Shown: positions 24,488 to 33,937 of the stretch, one piece after another
How the letters are laid out: every line of letters begins with the position of its first letter
Numbering within the stretch: position 1 is the stretch's first letter
Source: Oscillospiraceae bacterium
GTDB taxonomy: Bacteria > Bacillota > Clostridia > Oscillospirales > Acutalibacteraceae
DNA length: 64,000 nt
Assembly (NCBI GenBank): GCA_902774035.1
Contig: CACYHA010000013.1
Location: 57,076 to 121,075 of the forward strand
Direction of reading: 5' to 3'
Notes under the pieces: model-generated
What the model was told of the DNA's origin: nothing
Database searches by the model: none
The model's input: the letters and a program-made list of their open reading frames with translations, nothing else
Program-made: the position numbers and the translations under genes

Positions 24488-26215
24488 ATGAAACTGAACA
24501 TCAAACGCACGATCGCCGTCTTTTTGACGCTGCTTTGCCTGCTGCCGGTCGTAACGCTGCTTGCGGGCGCAAAGTATGACGTGGACTATCCCATCGTCTA
24601 CATCTCCGGTAAGTTCACCTACATCTACGACAAGGATCTGGATCCCGATATCCGCATCGGCGACCGAAAGGACGCGCCGGAATACGTTTCCCACCAGCTT
24701 TATCCGCTGACCACCTCGCTTGGCGATGTGTTCAACGACAAAAAAGTCCAGCGGCAGATCGTTCTTGCCTACAATATCTCGAACGTGACCGGCAACTGGA
24801 AGTATTTTGCCGATAAGATCTATGAGATCGTGGAGCCGATCTACCGCGAGCTGCGTCTCGACGGCAACGGCGACATCCCCAACGGCAGCCATATCCAGAA
24901 CGTCGTTCCCCCGAAGGTCAAGCTCGCCGAATACTGGCTGGATCAGTACACCTTCACCTACGACAGCCGTCTGGATCCCTATGAGAACGCGGAAAAGCTG
25001 AACGCATACATCAACGAAGTGCTGCGCGTCACGGGCAAATCCAAGGTCAACCTGATCGGCCGCTGCCTCGGCACCACGCTGGTCTCCACCTATCTGACGA
25101 AGTACGGCTGCAGCAAGGTCGAAACTGCCATTTTCTATGCCTCCGCCTTCAACGGCGTGCAGGAGATGGACGACTTCTTCACCGGCAACTTCAATTTTGA
25201 CGCCAACCGGATCGAGTATTACATCAACAGCCAGAGCGACAGAGACAGCGACGCTTACTACATGATCAACAGCGGCTGGACTGCGCTGACCAAATTCGGC
25301 ATGGCCGGTCTGGGCGTGAAAACCGCCAACGACGTTTGGAAAAAGACCGCGCCCTACCTGCTTTCCCGTCTGGCGCGCGCCGTTTACGGCACCTGGCCCG
25401 GACACTGGGCAATGATCAGCAGCGGCGCCTATGAGAAGGCGAAGGAGACCGTGTTCGGCGACTGCAAGGAGGAATACGCCGGTCTGATCAAGAAGATCGA
25501 CCGCTACCAGAAGGAAGTCATGAGCGTCTGGCCGCAGACTCTCAAGCGCATGGTGGAAGAAGACGGCCTGCGCATCGCGATCTTCGCGAAGTACAATTCT
25601 CCCCTGATGCCGCTTTCCGACGCCTCTTCCCAGCAGGCGGACGGCACTGTGGAGCTTCGCACGATGTCCCTCGGCGCGACGGCTGCGCCCATCGGCAAGG
25701 AGTTCACCCCCGAAGAGCTGCGCGAAAAACGCAGCCAGGGCAAGGGCAATTACCTTTCCGCCGACAACATGGTGGACGCCTCCACTTGCCTGTTCCCGGA
25801 TTATACCTGGTTCCTGCGCGACGTGCCGCACAACGCCTATCCGAAGACGATCAACCATCTGTTCATGGAGATCTTCCGTTCCAAGAAGCAGGTGACGGTC
25901 TGGAACAACCGTGTTCCGCAGGTGGACGGAAAGGAAGACATCCATGTGCCGCAGTTCGTTTCCGGCAAGCCGGCGACAAAAGAGAGCGCGACAAATAAGA
26001 ACGACAAAGAGTATTACATCTACGACATCGTCAACAACGACCCCGCTTCGGACAAGCTGATCGAGGACAACAGCCCCGACCTTGAGGGTCTGCCCCCCGA
26101 TCCGACGCTTGTCAAGCAGCAGCAGGCAACTGTGAAAAAGAATATGTTTGAAGCCTTTGCCGAAAAGGTGATCGAGTTCATCGGCAAGATCATGAAGCTG
26201 TTCAACATTCGATAA
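24488..26215 (+). CDS. Secreted lipase-like protein with Cys in the nucleophile elbow (paralogue 2)
   Basis: A 575-aa protein, a close paralogue of the preceding gene along most of its length. It has a signal peptide (1-28), YPIVYISGKFTYIYDKD, TFTYDSRLDPYENAEKLNAY, and VNLIGRCLGTTLVSTYL with Cys193 at the nucleophile position. QQADGTVEL (Asp385) and WFLRDVPHNAYP (His448) complete the presumed triad. Compared with paralogue 1 it has an insert after the first strand (about 50-70) and a longer polar C-terminal segment (about 460-550) before an amphipathic end (VIEFIGKIMKLFNIR). AGGAGG lies 6 bp before ATG 24488, in an operon with paralogue 1. A recent tandem duplication is likely. Confidence 0.86.
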   Translation: MKLNIKRTIAVFLTLLCLLPVVTLLAGAKYDVDYPIVYISGKFTYIYDKDLDPDIRIGDRKDAPEYVSHQLYPLTTSLGDVFNDKKVQRQIVLAYNISNVTGNWKYFADKIYEIVEPIYRELRLDGNGDIPNGSHIQNVVPPKVKLAEYWLDQYTFTYDSRLDPYENAEKLNAYINEVLRVTGKSKVNLIGRCLGTTLVSTYLTKYGCSKVETAIFYASAFNGVQEMDDFFTGNFNFDANRIEYYINSQSDRDSDAYYMINSGWTALTKFGMAGLGVKTANDVWKKTAPYLLSRLARAVYGTWPGHWAMISSGAYEKAKETVFGDCKEEYAGLIKKIDRYQKEVMSVWPQTLKRMVEEDGLRIAIFAKYNSPLMPLSDASSQQADGTVELRTMSLGATAAPIGKEFTPEELREKRSQGKGNYLSADNMVDASTCLFPDYTWFLRDVPHNAYPKTINHLFMEIFRSKKQVTVWNNRVPQVDGKEDIHVPQFVSGKPATKESATNKNDKEYYIYDIVNNDPASDKLIEDNSPDLEGLPPDPTLVKQQQATVKKNMFEAFAEKVIEFIGKIMKLFNIR

Positions 26216-26239
26216 GGGTCAAAAAAGAATCATAAGCAA

Positions 26240-26269
26240 TACCCGCCGGAAAGCGTTTTCCGGCGGGTA
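26240..26269. terminator. Terminator between convergent genes
   Basis: TACCCGCCGGAAA (26240-26252), loop GCGT, TTTCCGGCGGGTA (26257-26269): a perfect 13-bp stem between the lipase pair and the minus-strand secreted protein. There is no clear T run on the plus side. Confidence 0.75.
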
Positions 26270-26295
26270 TCGCTTATTGAATCAACACGGATCAA

Positions 26296-28611
26296 TTATT
26301 TTTCGAACAGGTTTTTGACTTTGCCGAAGAAGTTCACGACGGCCAGGATGATCGTGAGGATCGGCAGAAATCTGTCCAGCAGCGTGAAGGTGAAGCCGGC
26401 ACCGTGTCCTGCCGCAAAGCTCAGCAGCGACGAAGCGAGGCGCGGCGCACCGAGACGCGCAAGGAGCATGTCGATGAAGGTTTTGCCTTCTTCGGTTTTT
26501 TCCATCTCCAGCACAGCGGCCAGTGCCACGGAAACGACCTTGTTCTTTTGCGTGTTCAGGCCGAGACGGTTCGCGTTCGCAATGGAGACACTGGGCTTCA
26601 CAACCGGCTGCGCACAGCCCGCAAGGTCGGTGACGAGCTTGTCAAACTGCGCTTTGGTCAGCGGAACGGCTTCGTTGTCGTTGTCGCCGTCGAGGTCATA
26701 GATCACATCGGTTTGGCGCGTTTTGCTGCCGTCCATGCTGGTTTCCTCTTCGCCGGAGACCAGCTTTTTGTCCACGATCTCCCAGATCGCATCTTTGCTC
26801 AGATCCACTTTCAGCCCGAGGGAAGCAAAGGAGCCGAGCAGTTTTTGCACAGTGTCGTTCAGCAGCCCGGTTTCGATCGCATAGGCAGCTTTCGGCAGAA
26901 GATCGATCAGTGTGTCCAGCGGGGCGGCTTTGAAATCGTTCATCAAAAAGTCGGCCACGGGCTTCAGGATGCAGTTGATCCCGGCACGCACCTTGTCGGT
27001 GTAGGCGTTGCCCTCTTCGTCGATGAAGGTCATGGCTTCTTCCGCTTCGGTGAATGCGGCGGAGGAGGGGGTCGGCAGGTCGAGCAGTTCGAACAGGGGA
27101 ATCAGATCTTCATATTTGCCGATGATGTAATGATCGCCGTCGGTCACGTTTTTGAAGGAAAAGCCGCTGACGAGATCAAGCAGCGCGGACAGCCCGCTGA
27201 AGCAGCCGCCGAGTGCGTCGGCAAAGCCGTAAAAATCGCCGTCGGCAAAGCCGAAATCTTCACTGGTGAATTGATTTGCGGCCGACCAGGTCTCTGTCTT
27301 GAAGCCCGCCTCGTCCGGACCGTATTCAATGAAGCCGTTCGTATGACCCTCGGCCTGCAGCGCTTCCATTTTCTGCACGGCGCCGCTGAATTTCGGGTCT
27401 TTTTTCAGGCCGGAGGAAATGAAGCCGATTGAAAGCATCCCGGACAGCATCTCGTTTTTGTCGGCGAGCTTGCCCAGCAGAGCGATCAGCGTTTGCCCTG
27501 TGGCGAGGGACGCAACGGCGTCGCCGAGCTTTTTGTCTGCGCCCGCCGCGCTGTCGAGCAGACCCAGCAGCTCGTTCGCCGCTTTGTCGGAAAGCTCCTC
27601 TTTGCCGAGATCCGTCTGTTTGTAACTGCTGAGGTCGACCGCATTGTCGTTGAGGCCGTTGGCTTTCAGAATCGCGCGGTAGGTCTCTCTGGCGCTTTTG
27701 GCGCGTGCGTCGGCGAGGCTCCACGCGGTGGAGGGTACAGCGGCGTAGGCGGCCTTTGCGGTCTCCACATCTGCGGCGCGATAGGGCACTTTCAGATCTT
27801 CGATCACATCCGCGAAGGCGGAAAGCGCATTGAGACTGACCTCCGCTTCGGCATAGGTTTGTTCAAAGAACGAGGCGGCAAGGCAGAAGTTGCAAAGCAC
27901 GTTTTCCGATCTATAGGCGGTCTCCCAGGTCTCGAACGTGAACCCGAAAAAGTCCGTCACCTTCTTCACCGCGCCGATGGATTCATCCTTGGCTTTGTCT
28001 TCGCTCAGGTTTTCGGTGATGCCCTCAATGGAAAGGCAATTGCCGGAGCCGAAGAAGGCATTGCTTTTCAGCGCGCTCGCCTGTCCCTGCGGCAGCTCGG
28101 CGATGCGCTTGCCGATGGCGACCGGCGAACGCTCCTCCGGGGAAAGGGCGATGTCTGTCGCCGTCGGTTCGCCGATCAGAAACGAATAAGCGGTAACGCC
28201 GTCAAGCAAAACGCTCACAAAATCGGCATAGGCGGGCACCTTTTGCGCAATGTCCAGATAGACGGCGGGGCAGTAGGCGCGCAGCGTGCTTGCCGAAGTG
28301 CCGTAGCTGTAATCCCGGTACAGGTGCACCAGCCGGTCGCCGGCCCACCAAAACGCGTCGCTTTCATCATGGTAAGAGAGCTTGCCCAGGGCGATCAGGT
28401 CTTCGGCGGAAAAATCCCGGATCAGCGCGACGCAGTCGTCGTAGTTGTGATCTTCTTCTGTTTTGTCCTTGCTTGCGTGGCTGATCGTTTCATAAACGGA
28501 GCGCAGCGCAGCTTCATCCGCTGCCGCAAGCGCCGAAAGGCCCGCCGTGCAGCACGAAAGTACCATCAGAACGGTCAATAAAACGGAAATGGCTTTTTTC
28601 TTCATTGTCAT
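26296..28611 (-). CDS. Large secreted protein of unknown function, 771 aa
   Basis: The start ATG 28611 follows AAAGGAAA by a few bases and reads MTMKKKAISVLLTVLMVLSC, a signal peptide; the SCC could allow lipidation. The mature part is acidic and largely helical, with a Trp-rich segment (DESDAFWWAGDRLVHLYRDY) and several Cys (CPAVYL, SENVLCNFCLAA). A segment reads MDGSKTRQTDVIYDLDGDND, whose DLDGDNDNE looks like a calcium-binding loop as in dockerin or EF-hand motifs, but only one is seen. The C-terminus is hydrophobic then basic (LTIILAVVNFFGKVKNLFEK). No enzymatic motif was recognised. It is transcribed toward the lipase pair and separated from it by a terminator. Confidence 0.82.
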   Translation of the reverse strand: MTMKKKAISVLLTVLMVLSCCTAGLSALAAADEAALRSVYETISHASKDKTEEDHNYDDCVALIRDFSAEDLIALGKLSYHDESDAFWWAGDRLVHLYRDYSYGTSASTLRAYCPAVYLDIAQKVPAYADFVSVLLDGVTAYSFLIGEPTATDIALSPEERSPVAIGKRIAELPQGQASALKSNAFFGSGNCLSIEGITENLSEDKAKDESIGAVKKVTDFFGFTFETWETAYRSENVLCNFCLAASFFEQTYAEAEVSLNALSAFADVIEDLKVPYRAADVETAKAAYAAVPSTAWSLADARAKSARETYRAILKANGLNDNAVDLSSYKQTDLGKEELSDKAANELLGLLDSAAGADKKLGDAVASLATGQTLIALLGKLADKNEMLSGMLSIGFISSGLKKDPKFSGAVQKMEALQAEGHTNGFIEYGPDEAGFKTETWSAANQFTSEDFGFADGDFYGFADALGGCFSGLSALLDLVSGFSFKNVTDGDHYIIGKYEDLIPLFELLDLPTPSSAAFTEAEEAMTFIDEEGNAYTDKVRAGINCILKPVADFLMNDFKAAPLDTLIDLLPKAAYAIETGLLNDTVQKLLGSFASLGLKVDLSKDAIWEIVDKKLVSGEEETSMDGSKTRQTDVIYDLDGDNDNEAVPLTKAQFDKLVTDLAGCAQPVVKPSVSIANANRLGLNTQKNKVVSVALAAVLEMEKTEEGKTFIDMLLARLGAPRLASSLLSFAAGHGAGFTFTLLDRFLPILTIILAVVNFFGKVKNLFEK

Positions 28612-28629
28612 CGTTTCCTTTCTATAAAT

Positions 28630-28680
28630 ACCCTGTTCCCTGACCACTGTTCACTGCTCACTGCCCACTGTTCACTGCTC
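28630..28680. repeat. Short tandem array of CACTGTTCACTGCT-type units over the secA stop
   Basis: Heptamer-like units (CACTGTT, CACTGCT, CACTGCC) run from 28630 through the secA stop codon (28672-28674). The same units occur at 18250-18302. Confidence 0.7.
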
Positions 28681-31434
28681 TTTCTGATTTCGCAGTTCCG
28701 GCCGACCGCAGCACTTTTTATACTTTTTGCCGCTGCCGCAGGGGCAGGGATCGTTCGGGCCGATCTTGTCATTCTTGCTCTTGCGGACCGTTTTGTTCTG
28801 TTCGCTGCCGTCGCCGGCGCCGGAGGTGCCGGTGACCTTCGCAACCTGCTCGCGCTTGACTTCTTCTTCGGTCTTGAACGGGGCGGAAAGCACGATCTTC
28901 ACCGTGTCCTCGCGGATGGAAGCGATCATGGCCTCGAACATGTCGGCGGTCTCCTCGCGGAAGGCGATGATCGGGTCGCGCTGGCCGTAGGCGACCAGGC
29001 CGATGCCGCGTTTGAGCTCGTCTACGGCGTCGATGTGATCCATCCACTTGAGGTCGACGCAACGCAGCAGCATGGCGCGTTCGATCTCGCGCATGGTTTC
29101 GGCGCCGAAATGCGCCTCGCGTTCGTCGTGAAGCTTGTGGGCGCGTTCCTGCAGCGTCGCAAGGATCTCGTCCGCGTCAGGGATCTCGTCCTTGAAATCG
29201 TTTTCGGTCGTCAGCCAGCCCATGTATTTTTCGCGCAGGGAGGCCAGATGCCATTCTTCCTTCGGCAGGTTGGATGGGCAGCAGAAGGCTACGGTTTCTT
29301 CCAGCGTTTCGTCGATCATCTTGGAGATCACGGGCTTCATGTCCTCGCCCTTGAGCACCATGTCGCGCTGGGAGTAGATCACGTTTCTCTGGCGGTTCAT
29401 CACGTCGTCGTAGGCGAGCACGTGGCGGCGGGTGGCGAAGTTGTTGCCCTCCACCTTCTTTTGCGCGTTTTCCACGGAGCGGGTGATCATGCCGACCTCG
29501 ATGGGCATGTCGGCGTCCACGGGCAGACTGTCCATGATGGCGCTCATGCGGTCGCCGCCGAACAGGCGCAGCAGGTCGTCCTGCATGGAAAGATAGAACC
29601 GGCTTTCGCCCGGGTCGCCCTGGCGGCCGCTTCGTCCGCGGAGCTGGTTGTCGATCCGGCGGGATTCGTGCCGCTCGGTGCCGATGATGAACAGGCCGCC
29701 GGCCTGACGGACCTTTTCGGCCTCGTCCTTGATCTCTTCCTTATATTTTTCCTTCAGTTCCTTGAACTTTGCGCGGGCGTCGAGGATCTCTTCGTCGTCC
29801 GTGTCGCCGAAGCCGTCGGCCTCCGCGATCTGCTCCTCGGTGTATTCCAGCCGGCGCAGCTCGCTTTTGGCGAGGTATTCCGCGTTGCCGCCCAGCATGA
29901 TGTCGGTGCCGCGGCCCGCCATGTTCGTGGCGATGGTGACGGCGCCGAACTTGCCGGCCTGGGCAATGATCTCGGCTTCCTTGTCGTGGTGCTTCGCGTT
30001 GAGGACGTTGTGCTTGATGCCGCGTTTTTTCAGCGCGTTTGAGAGCTTTTCGCTCTTTTCGATGGAGACCGTGCCCACCAGAACGGGCTGACCCTTTGCG
30101 TGGCAGGCGAGGATCTGGTCGATGATGGCATTGAATTTGAACTGCTCGGTTTTGTAGATCACGTCGTCGTTGTCGATGCGGATGACGGGCTTGTTCGTCG
30201 GGATCTCCACCGCGTCGAGGGAGTAGATCTCGCGGAATTCCGCGACCTCCGTCATGGCCGTACCGGTCATACCGGAGAGCTTTTCATACAGACGGAAGTA
30301 GTTCTGGAAGGTGATGGTGGCGAGGGTCTTGTTTTCGCGGGCGATCTTCACGCCCTCCTTGGCCTCGATCGCCTGGTGCAGACCCTCGTTGTAGCGCCGG
30401 CCGATCATGATGCGGCCCGTGAACTCGTCAACGATCAGCACTTCGCCGTCCTTGACCACATAGTCGATGTCGCGGCGCATGATGCCGTGCGCCTTGATGG
30501 CGATGTTGATGTGGTGGGAAAGGGTGAGGTTGTCCGGGTCGGAAAGGTTGCCGACGTTGAAGAACTGTTCGGCCTTGACGATGCCGCTCCGGGTGAGGGT
30601 GGCGGTGCGGGCCTTTTCGTCCACAACGTAGTCCGCGCCGGCTTCCTCGGCGACGTCCTCAAGGTTCATTTTGGAATCGGCCTCTTTGATGCGCAGGCAG
30701 GTCAGACGCTTCACAAAGTCGTTGGCGATGCGGTAGAGATCGGAGCTCTGGCTGCCCATGCCGGAGATGATCAGCGGGGTACGCGCTTCGTCGATGAGGA
30801 TGGAGTCCACCTCGTCGACGATGGCGAAGTTGTGGCCGCGCTGGACTTTTTCATCCATATACTGCACCATGTTGTCGCGCAGATAGTCGAAGCCCATCTC
30901 GTTGTTCGTGCCGTAGGTGATGTCGGCTTTATAGGCCGCGCGGCGCTGGTCGTTGTCCAGCCCGTTGACGATCAGGCCGACGGTCAGGCCGAGGTAGCGG
31001 TAGACCTTGCCCATCCATTCGCTGTCGCGGCGGGCAAGGTAATCGTTGACCGTGACGATGTGCACGCCTTTGCCGGTCAGGGCGTTGAGATAGGCGGGCA
31101 GGGTCGCGACGAGGGTCTTGCCTTCGCCGGTCTTCATTTCGGCGATGCGGCCCTGATGTAGGACCATGCCGCCGATGACCTGCACCGGGAAGTGGCGCAT
31201 GTTCAGCACGCGGGCGCTGGCCTCGCGGCAGGTGGCAAAGGCCTCGGGCAAAATGTCGTCAAGGGTCTCGCCCTGCTCCAGCCGGTCTTTGAATTCCTGT
31301 GTCTTTGCGCGCAGCTCGGCGTCGCTGAGCTTTTTATAGTCCTCCTCCAAAGCGAGCACCTTTTCCATCTTCGGCTTCAGGCGCTTGATCTCTTTGGTGG
31401 AATAATCACCGAAGATTTTTTTGATCAGTCCCAT
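28672..31434 (-). CDS. secA: Preprotein translocase ATPase SecA
   Basis: A 920-aa motor of the Sec pathway that drives exported proteins through SecYEG. It has the Walker [21 protein letters not shown], the DEAD-type [20 protein letters not shown], the preprotein-crosslinking and helical scaffold regions, motif [22 protein letters not shown], and a C-terminal SEC-C zinc motif [13 protein letters not shown]. The start is set at ATG 31434 (MGLIKKIFG) with GAGGTGA upstream; an upstream in-frame start is less likely. The gene is alone under the promoter at 31468-31496. Its last codons lie in a short-tandem-repeat array. Confidence 0.98.
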   Translation of the reverse strand: MGLIKKIFGDYSTKEIKRLKPKMEKVLALEEDYKKLSDAELRAKTQEFKDRLEQGETLDDILPEAFATCREASARVLNMRHFPVQVIGGMVLHQGRIAEMKTGEGKTLVATLPAYLNALTGKGVHIVTVNDYLARRDSEWMGKVYRYLGLTVGLIVNGLDNDQRRAAYKADITYGTNNEMGFDYLRDNMVQYMDEKVQRGHNFAIVDEVDSILIDEARTPLIISGMGSQSSDLYRIANDFVKRLTCLRIKEADSKMNLEDVAEEAGADYVVDEKARTATLTRSGIVKAEQFFNVGNLSDPDNLTLSHHINIAIKAHGIMRRDIDYVVKDGEVLIVDEFTGRIMIGRRYNEGLHQAIEAKEGVKIARENKTLATITFQNYFRLYEKLSGMTGTAMTEVAEFREIYSLDAVEIPTNKPVIRIDNDDVIYKTEQFKFNAIIDQILACHAKGQPVLVGTVSIEKSEKLSNALKKRGIKHNVLNAKHHDKEAEIIAQAGKFGAVTIATNMAGRGTDIMLGGNAEYLAKSELRRLEYTEEQIAEADGFGDTDDEEILDARAKFKELKEKYKEEIKDEAEKVRQAGGLFIIGTERHESRRIDNQLRGRSGRQGDPGESRFYLSMQDDLLRLFGGDRMSAIMDSLPVDADMPIEVGMITRSVENAQKKVEGNNFATRRHVLAYDDVMNRQRNVIYSQRDMVLKGEDMKPVISKMIDETLEETVAFCCPSNLPKEEWHLASLREKYMGWLTTENDFKDEIPDADEILATLQERAHKLHDEREAHFGAETMREIERAMLLRCVDLKWMDHIDAVDELKRGIGLVAYGQRDPIIAFREETADMFEAMIASIREDTVKIVLSAPFKTEEEVKREQVAKVTGTSGAGDGSEQNKTVRKSKNDKIGPNDPCPCGSGKKYKKCCGRPELRNQKEQ

Positions 31435-31467
31435 GGGAATCACCTCATAATGCATATAATCTTTATT

Positions 31468-31496
31468 AGTATAGCATACTTTTTCTTAAAATGCAA
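31468..31496 (-). promoter_or_regulatory. secA promoter
   Basis: Minus strand: TTGCAT (31496-31491), 17-bp spacer ending TGC, TATACT (31473-31468). Confidence 0.75.
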
Positions 31497-31539
31497 TTAT
31501 TGCAGGGAGAATTTAGAAAAACCTTAAAAACAAAACCGT

Positions 31540-31568
31540 TTGACAATTCTGTTCCCCCGTGTTACAAT
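31540..31568 (+). promoter_or_regulatory. Promoter of the 173-aa exported protein
   Basis: TTGACA (31540-31545), 17-bp spacer, TACAAT (31563-31568). This rules out the upstream in-frame start, which lies inside the -35 box. Confidence 0.8.
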
Positions 31569-31599
31569 GAAGCATCGAAGAAAGAAGGTCGTGACTCCC

Positions 31600-32121
31600 A
31601 TGAATAAAACCGCTAAAACCATTCTCGTCGCCGCCCTATGCGCCGTGCTGGTGCTCGGCGGTGTGCTTGCTTTTGTGCTGGTGCCGAAGCTCTCTGTTCC
31701 CCACGCAAAGGAATATGCTGCGCAGTTTGCCGCGTTCCGCGCCGATTACGACGCTGCGGCGGCCTATCTGAAAACGCTGACGAAAAAAGATCCCGCCTCC
31801 GCCGTCACGGTGAGCATCCCCACCGTCGGCGAGGAAAACACCCTCTATTTCTTCCGCGACAACGGGGCGGACCGGGTGAAGACCATTGCGGTCAGCCCTG
31901 AGGACATGGCCCATCTGGACGCCGTGGCCGGCGCCTTTGCCGGGGTCGGACTTGCATTCAAAAGCGCCCGGGTGCTGAACGGGAACGTGACCTTTTCCGC
32001 CGAGGAGGACGCCTATCGCGTGCTCTGTCTCGCTGCCGACGAAAAGCCCGCGGCGCCGGAGGGCTGGAAGGTGAAAAAACTGGATGCGTGTTGGTATCAA
32101 ATGATACGAGTTGACAGTTGA
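31600..32121 (+). CDS. Membrane-anchored or exported hypothetical protein, 173 aa
   Basis: The start is ATG 31600 with AAGGTC about 11 bp upstream. The N-terminus MNKTAKTILVAALCAVLVLG is a signal or anchor helix; a single Cys in the helix is not a good lipobox. The mature part (about 35-173) has an Ala-rich helical start, then beta-like stretches such as TVSIPTVGEENTLYFFRDNG, and ends KKLDACWYQMIRVDS. No family was recognised. It has its own promoter and terminator, so it is a single-gene unit. Confidence 0.75.
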   Translation: MNKTAKTILVAALCAVLVLGGVLAFVLVPKLSVPHAKEYAAQFAAFRADYDAAAAYLKTLTKKDPASAVTVSIPTVGEENTLYFFRDNGADRVKTIAVSPEDMAHLDAVAGAFAGVGLAFKSARVLNGNVTFSAEEDAYRVLCLAADEKPAAPEGWKVKKLDACWYQMIRVDS

Positions 32122-32134
32122 TTCCTTTCAAATC

Positions 32135-32177
32135 AGCCGCCCCTTGGGAAGAGATCCCATCGGGCGGCTTTTGTTTT
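32135..32177 (+). terminator. Terminator after the 173-aa gene
   Basis: AGCCGCCC (32135-32142) pairs with GGGCGGCT (32162-32169), with an inner GGGA/TCCC pairing and a T-rich tail. Confidence 0.85.
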
Positions 32178-32234
32178 TCTGTCTTTTGGTAAATGTTGCC
32201 AAAGTTTTGCATTATTTTTTGGCTTTTGTGAATA

Positions 32235-32263
32235 TTGACAAAAAACGCGGGGGTGGGTATAAT
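32235..32263 (+). promoter_or_regulatory. Consensus promoter of the 393-aa secreted protein
   Basis: TTGACA (32235-32240), exactly 17 bp, TATAAT (32258-32263): a full match to the sigma-A consensus, one of two such in the window (the other is the T-box promoter). Confidence 0.9.
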
Positions 32264-32310
32264 TCTCGTATGGAATTCCGTTCCAAATAATACAAAAATG
32301 AGCAATACCC

Positions 32311-33492
32311 ATGAAGAAAACAAGAAAAATCCTATCCATCCTGCTTGCCCTCGTGATGGCGCTGTCGCTTTGCACGGTTGCCTTTGCTGAGGGCGACGAA
32401 CCCGCAGAACCCGAATACAACTGGGTACCCATCCCCACCAGTGCGGAAGGCCTTGAAAAGGGCGCTTACTATCTGGACTTCAACGATCTGCTTGACTTCT
32501 ATCTTACCTATTATTATGGTGGGGACTCCATTACCTATTACTATCCCGAAGGCACAGATCCCGAGAATCCGACCCCGGAACAGATCGCAGCTGCAGAAGC
32601 CGTAATGAAAGCGGAAATCACAGACTCTTTTATCAAACCGCTTGCTGAAGGACAATGGTTCTTTGACGAAGCAAAATGCGCCATTAAGGGCCTGGTTTCT
32701 GGTAATGCTTATGAAAGACCGCAGGTCGAGGGCATTGGCGATGACGATGATGACGATGTGTGGGAAATCGGACCGGAAGAGGCTATGCAATACTTCTGGA
32801 TGGCGTTCCAGGTAGGAAATACCCTTCTGCATCAGGTCGGTGCAAACTTTGTTTCGGCGAAACTGACCACGGAAGGCCTCCAGGACGGCGACTATTACTT
32901 TGACATTGATGCCGCGACTGCCGCTTTCATTGCTGCTTACAAGCCCTATCTTGAAGCGCACAAACCCGTGAGAGAAGATTACGAGACCGACGAAGGATAT
33001 GCAGCTGCCCTTGCTGAATATCAGGAAGAGTTGGATTCCCTCAATTCACCGGACGAAGTTAAAGAGGAGATGTTTGGTGAATTCACTGCTCTGGAAATCA
33101 ATCTGGAACCCTCCACGCTTCTGAAACTCATCGCCACGGCGAAGTATATGACAGATGATTACACCAAGCCGATCATCGATCCGGAAACCGGCGACAATGT
33201 TCTGGATGAGTATGGCAATTGGACGTATGAGCAGAAGGAAGCTACTCAGACGTTGCCGCTTCCGTTCTTCTTCAATCTCCAGCTTGGCGGCGAAGAAGGC
33301 GAAGAAGCTGAAGAAATGGCTGCATATTTCGCTATGATCACCGTCGCGATCAATGCCGGTCTCAAACAGTACAAGGAAGAGAAACCGGCTGACAAAGACG
33401 AAGACGGCGGTTACAGCAACAACGCGTTCATGAAGTTCATCAAGAAGATCATTCAGTGGTTCAAGGATCTCTTCAGCAAAATCTTCAAATAA
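32311..33492 (+). CDS. Acidic secreted protein of unknown function, 393 aa
   Basis: The signal peptide (1-26) reads MKKTRKILSILLALVMALSL and ends AFAEG. The mature protein is strongly acidic, with a run of six Asp (GIGDDDDDDVWEIG), Tyr-rich stretches (DFYLTYYYGGDSITYYYPEG) and two similar openings (EGLEKGAYYLDFNDL and EGLQDGDYYFDIDAA), suggesting an internal duplication of about 140 residues. The C-terminus is a basic amphipathic helix, FMKFIKKIIQWFKDLFSKIF. It has a consensus promoter but no recognisable Shine-Dalgarno sequence before ATG 32311. Codon use is more AT-rich than its neighbours. The function is unknown. Confidence 0.85.
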   Translation: MKKTRKILSILLALVMALSLCTVAFAEGDEPAEPEYNWVPIPTSAEGLEKGAYYLDFNDLLDFYLTYYYGGDSITYYYPEGTDPENPTPEQIAAAEAVMKAEITDSFIKPLAEGQWFFDEAKCAIKGLVSGNAYERPQVEGIGDDDDDDVWEIGPEEAMQYFWMAFQVGNTLLHQVGANFVSAKLTTEGLQDGDYYFDIDAATAAFIAAYKPYLEAHKPVREDYETDEGYAAALAEYQEELDSLNSPDEVKEEMFGEFTALEINLEPSTLLKLIATAKYMTDDYTKPIIDPETGDNVLDEYGNWTYEQKEATQTLPLPFFFNLQLGGEEGEEAEEMAAYFAMITVAINAGLKQYKEEKPADKDEDGGYSNNAFMKFIKKIIQWFKDLFSKIFK

Positions 33493-33507
33493 GATTCCCC
33501 AATGAGA

Positions 33508-33536
33508 AAGACCGGCCCCGCGCCGGTCTTTTTTGC
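33508..33536 (+). terminator. Terminator of the 393-aa gene
   Basis: AAGACCGGC (33508-33516) pairs with GCCGGTCTT (33522-33530), followed by TTTT. Confidence 0.9.
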
Positions 33537-33861
33537 GTCTTTAGGTGCTCTTTCGCTGAACAATTCGCTTTCGCCGAACAGCCCCCTCAGCCTCGGCTTT
33601 GCCTCGGCAGCTCCAGTCTCGGCTGCCGCCTCGGTCGTTGCTTCGCTGCGCGAGGTTGCCACCGGCAACCCGCAACCCAAAGGGGGCGCTGGATAGATGC
33701 GTTCTTTTTAATAAATGCGTGTTGGACTGCATTATTTAGCTAAAGCGAATCTTGATAAACAAGCGAACCCAACCAGCGCCCCCTTTTGGGGGAGCTGTCA
33801 CCGCAGGTGACTGAGGGGGCTGCTGGACAAAAGCGAAACTTCCTCGCCGGTCTTTTTTGCG
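33521..33861. repeat. Inverted repeat pair flanked by a 17-bp direct repeat
   Basis: CGCCGGTCTTTTTTGCG occurs at 33521-33537 and 33845-33861. Between the copies, CAGCCCCCTCAG...AAAGGGGGCGCTGG (33579-33692) is faced by CCAGCGCCCCC...CTGAGGGGGCTG (33773-33822). The second arm is compact, with inner palindromes (CCCCCTTTTGGGGG and GTCACCGCAGGTGAC). The pattern looks like a MITE-type insertion pair in the 445-bp gap before obg. No supported gene lies in the gap. Confidence 0.65.
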
Positions 33862-33872
33862 CACGAAAACAG

Positions 33873-33901
33873 TTGACGAACGGGCAACTTTCATGTATAA
33901 T
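33873..33901 (+). promoter_or_regulatory. Promoter of the obg-mrnC-yhaM operon
   Basis: TTGACG (33873-33878), 17-bp spacer, TATAAT (33896-33901), 36 bp before obg. Confidence 0.85.
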
Positions 33902-33937
33902 ATATAAGTTACAGTCCATTTCAGGGGAGGCGAGCGC

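Noticed and set aside
22922-26215. PHA synthase assignment for the GRCLG proteins
   Set aside because: The Cys-containing elbow is similar, but the proteins carry signal peptides, lack the rest of the PhaC pattern, and no PHA granule genes are nearby.
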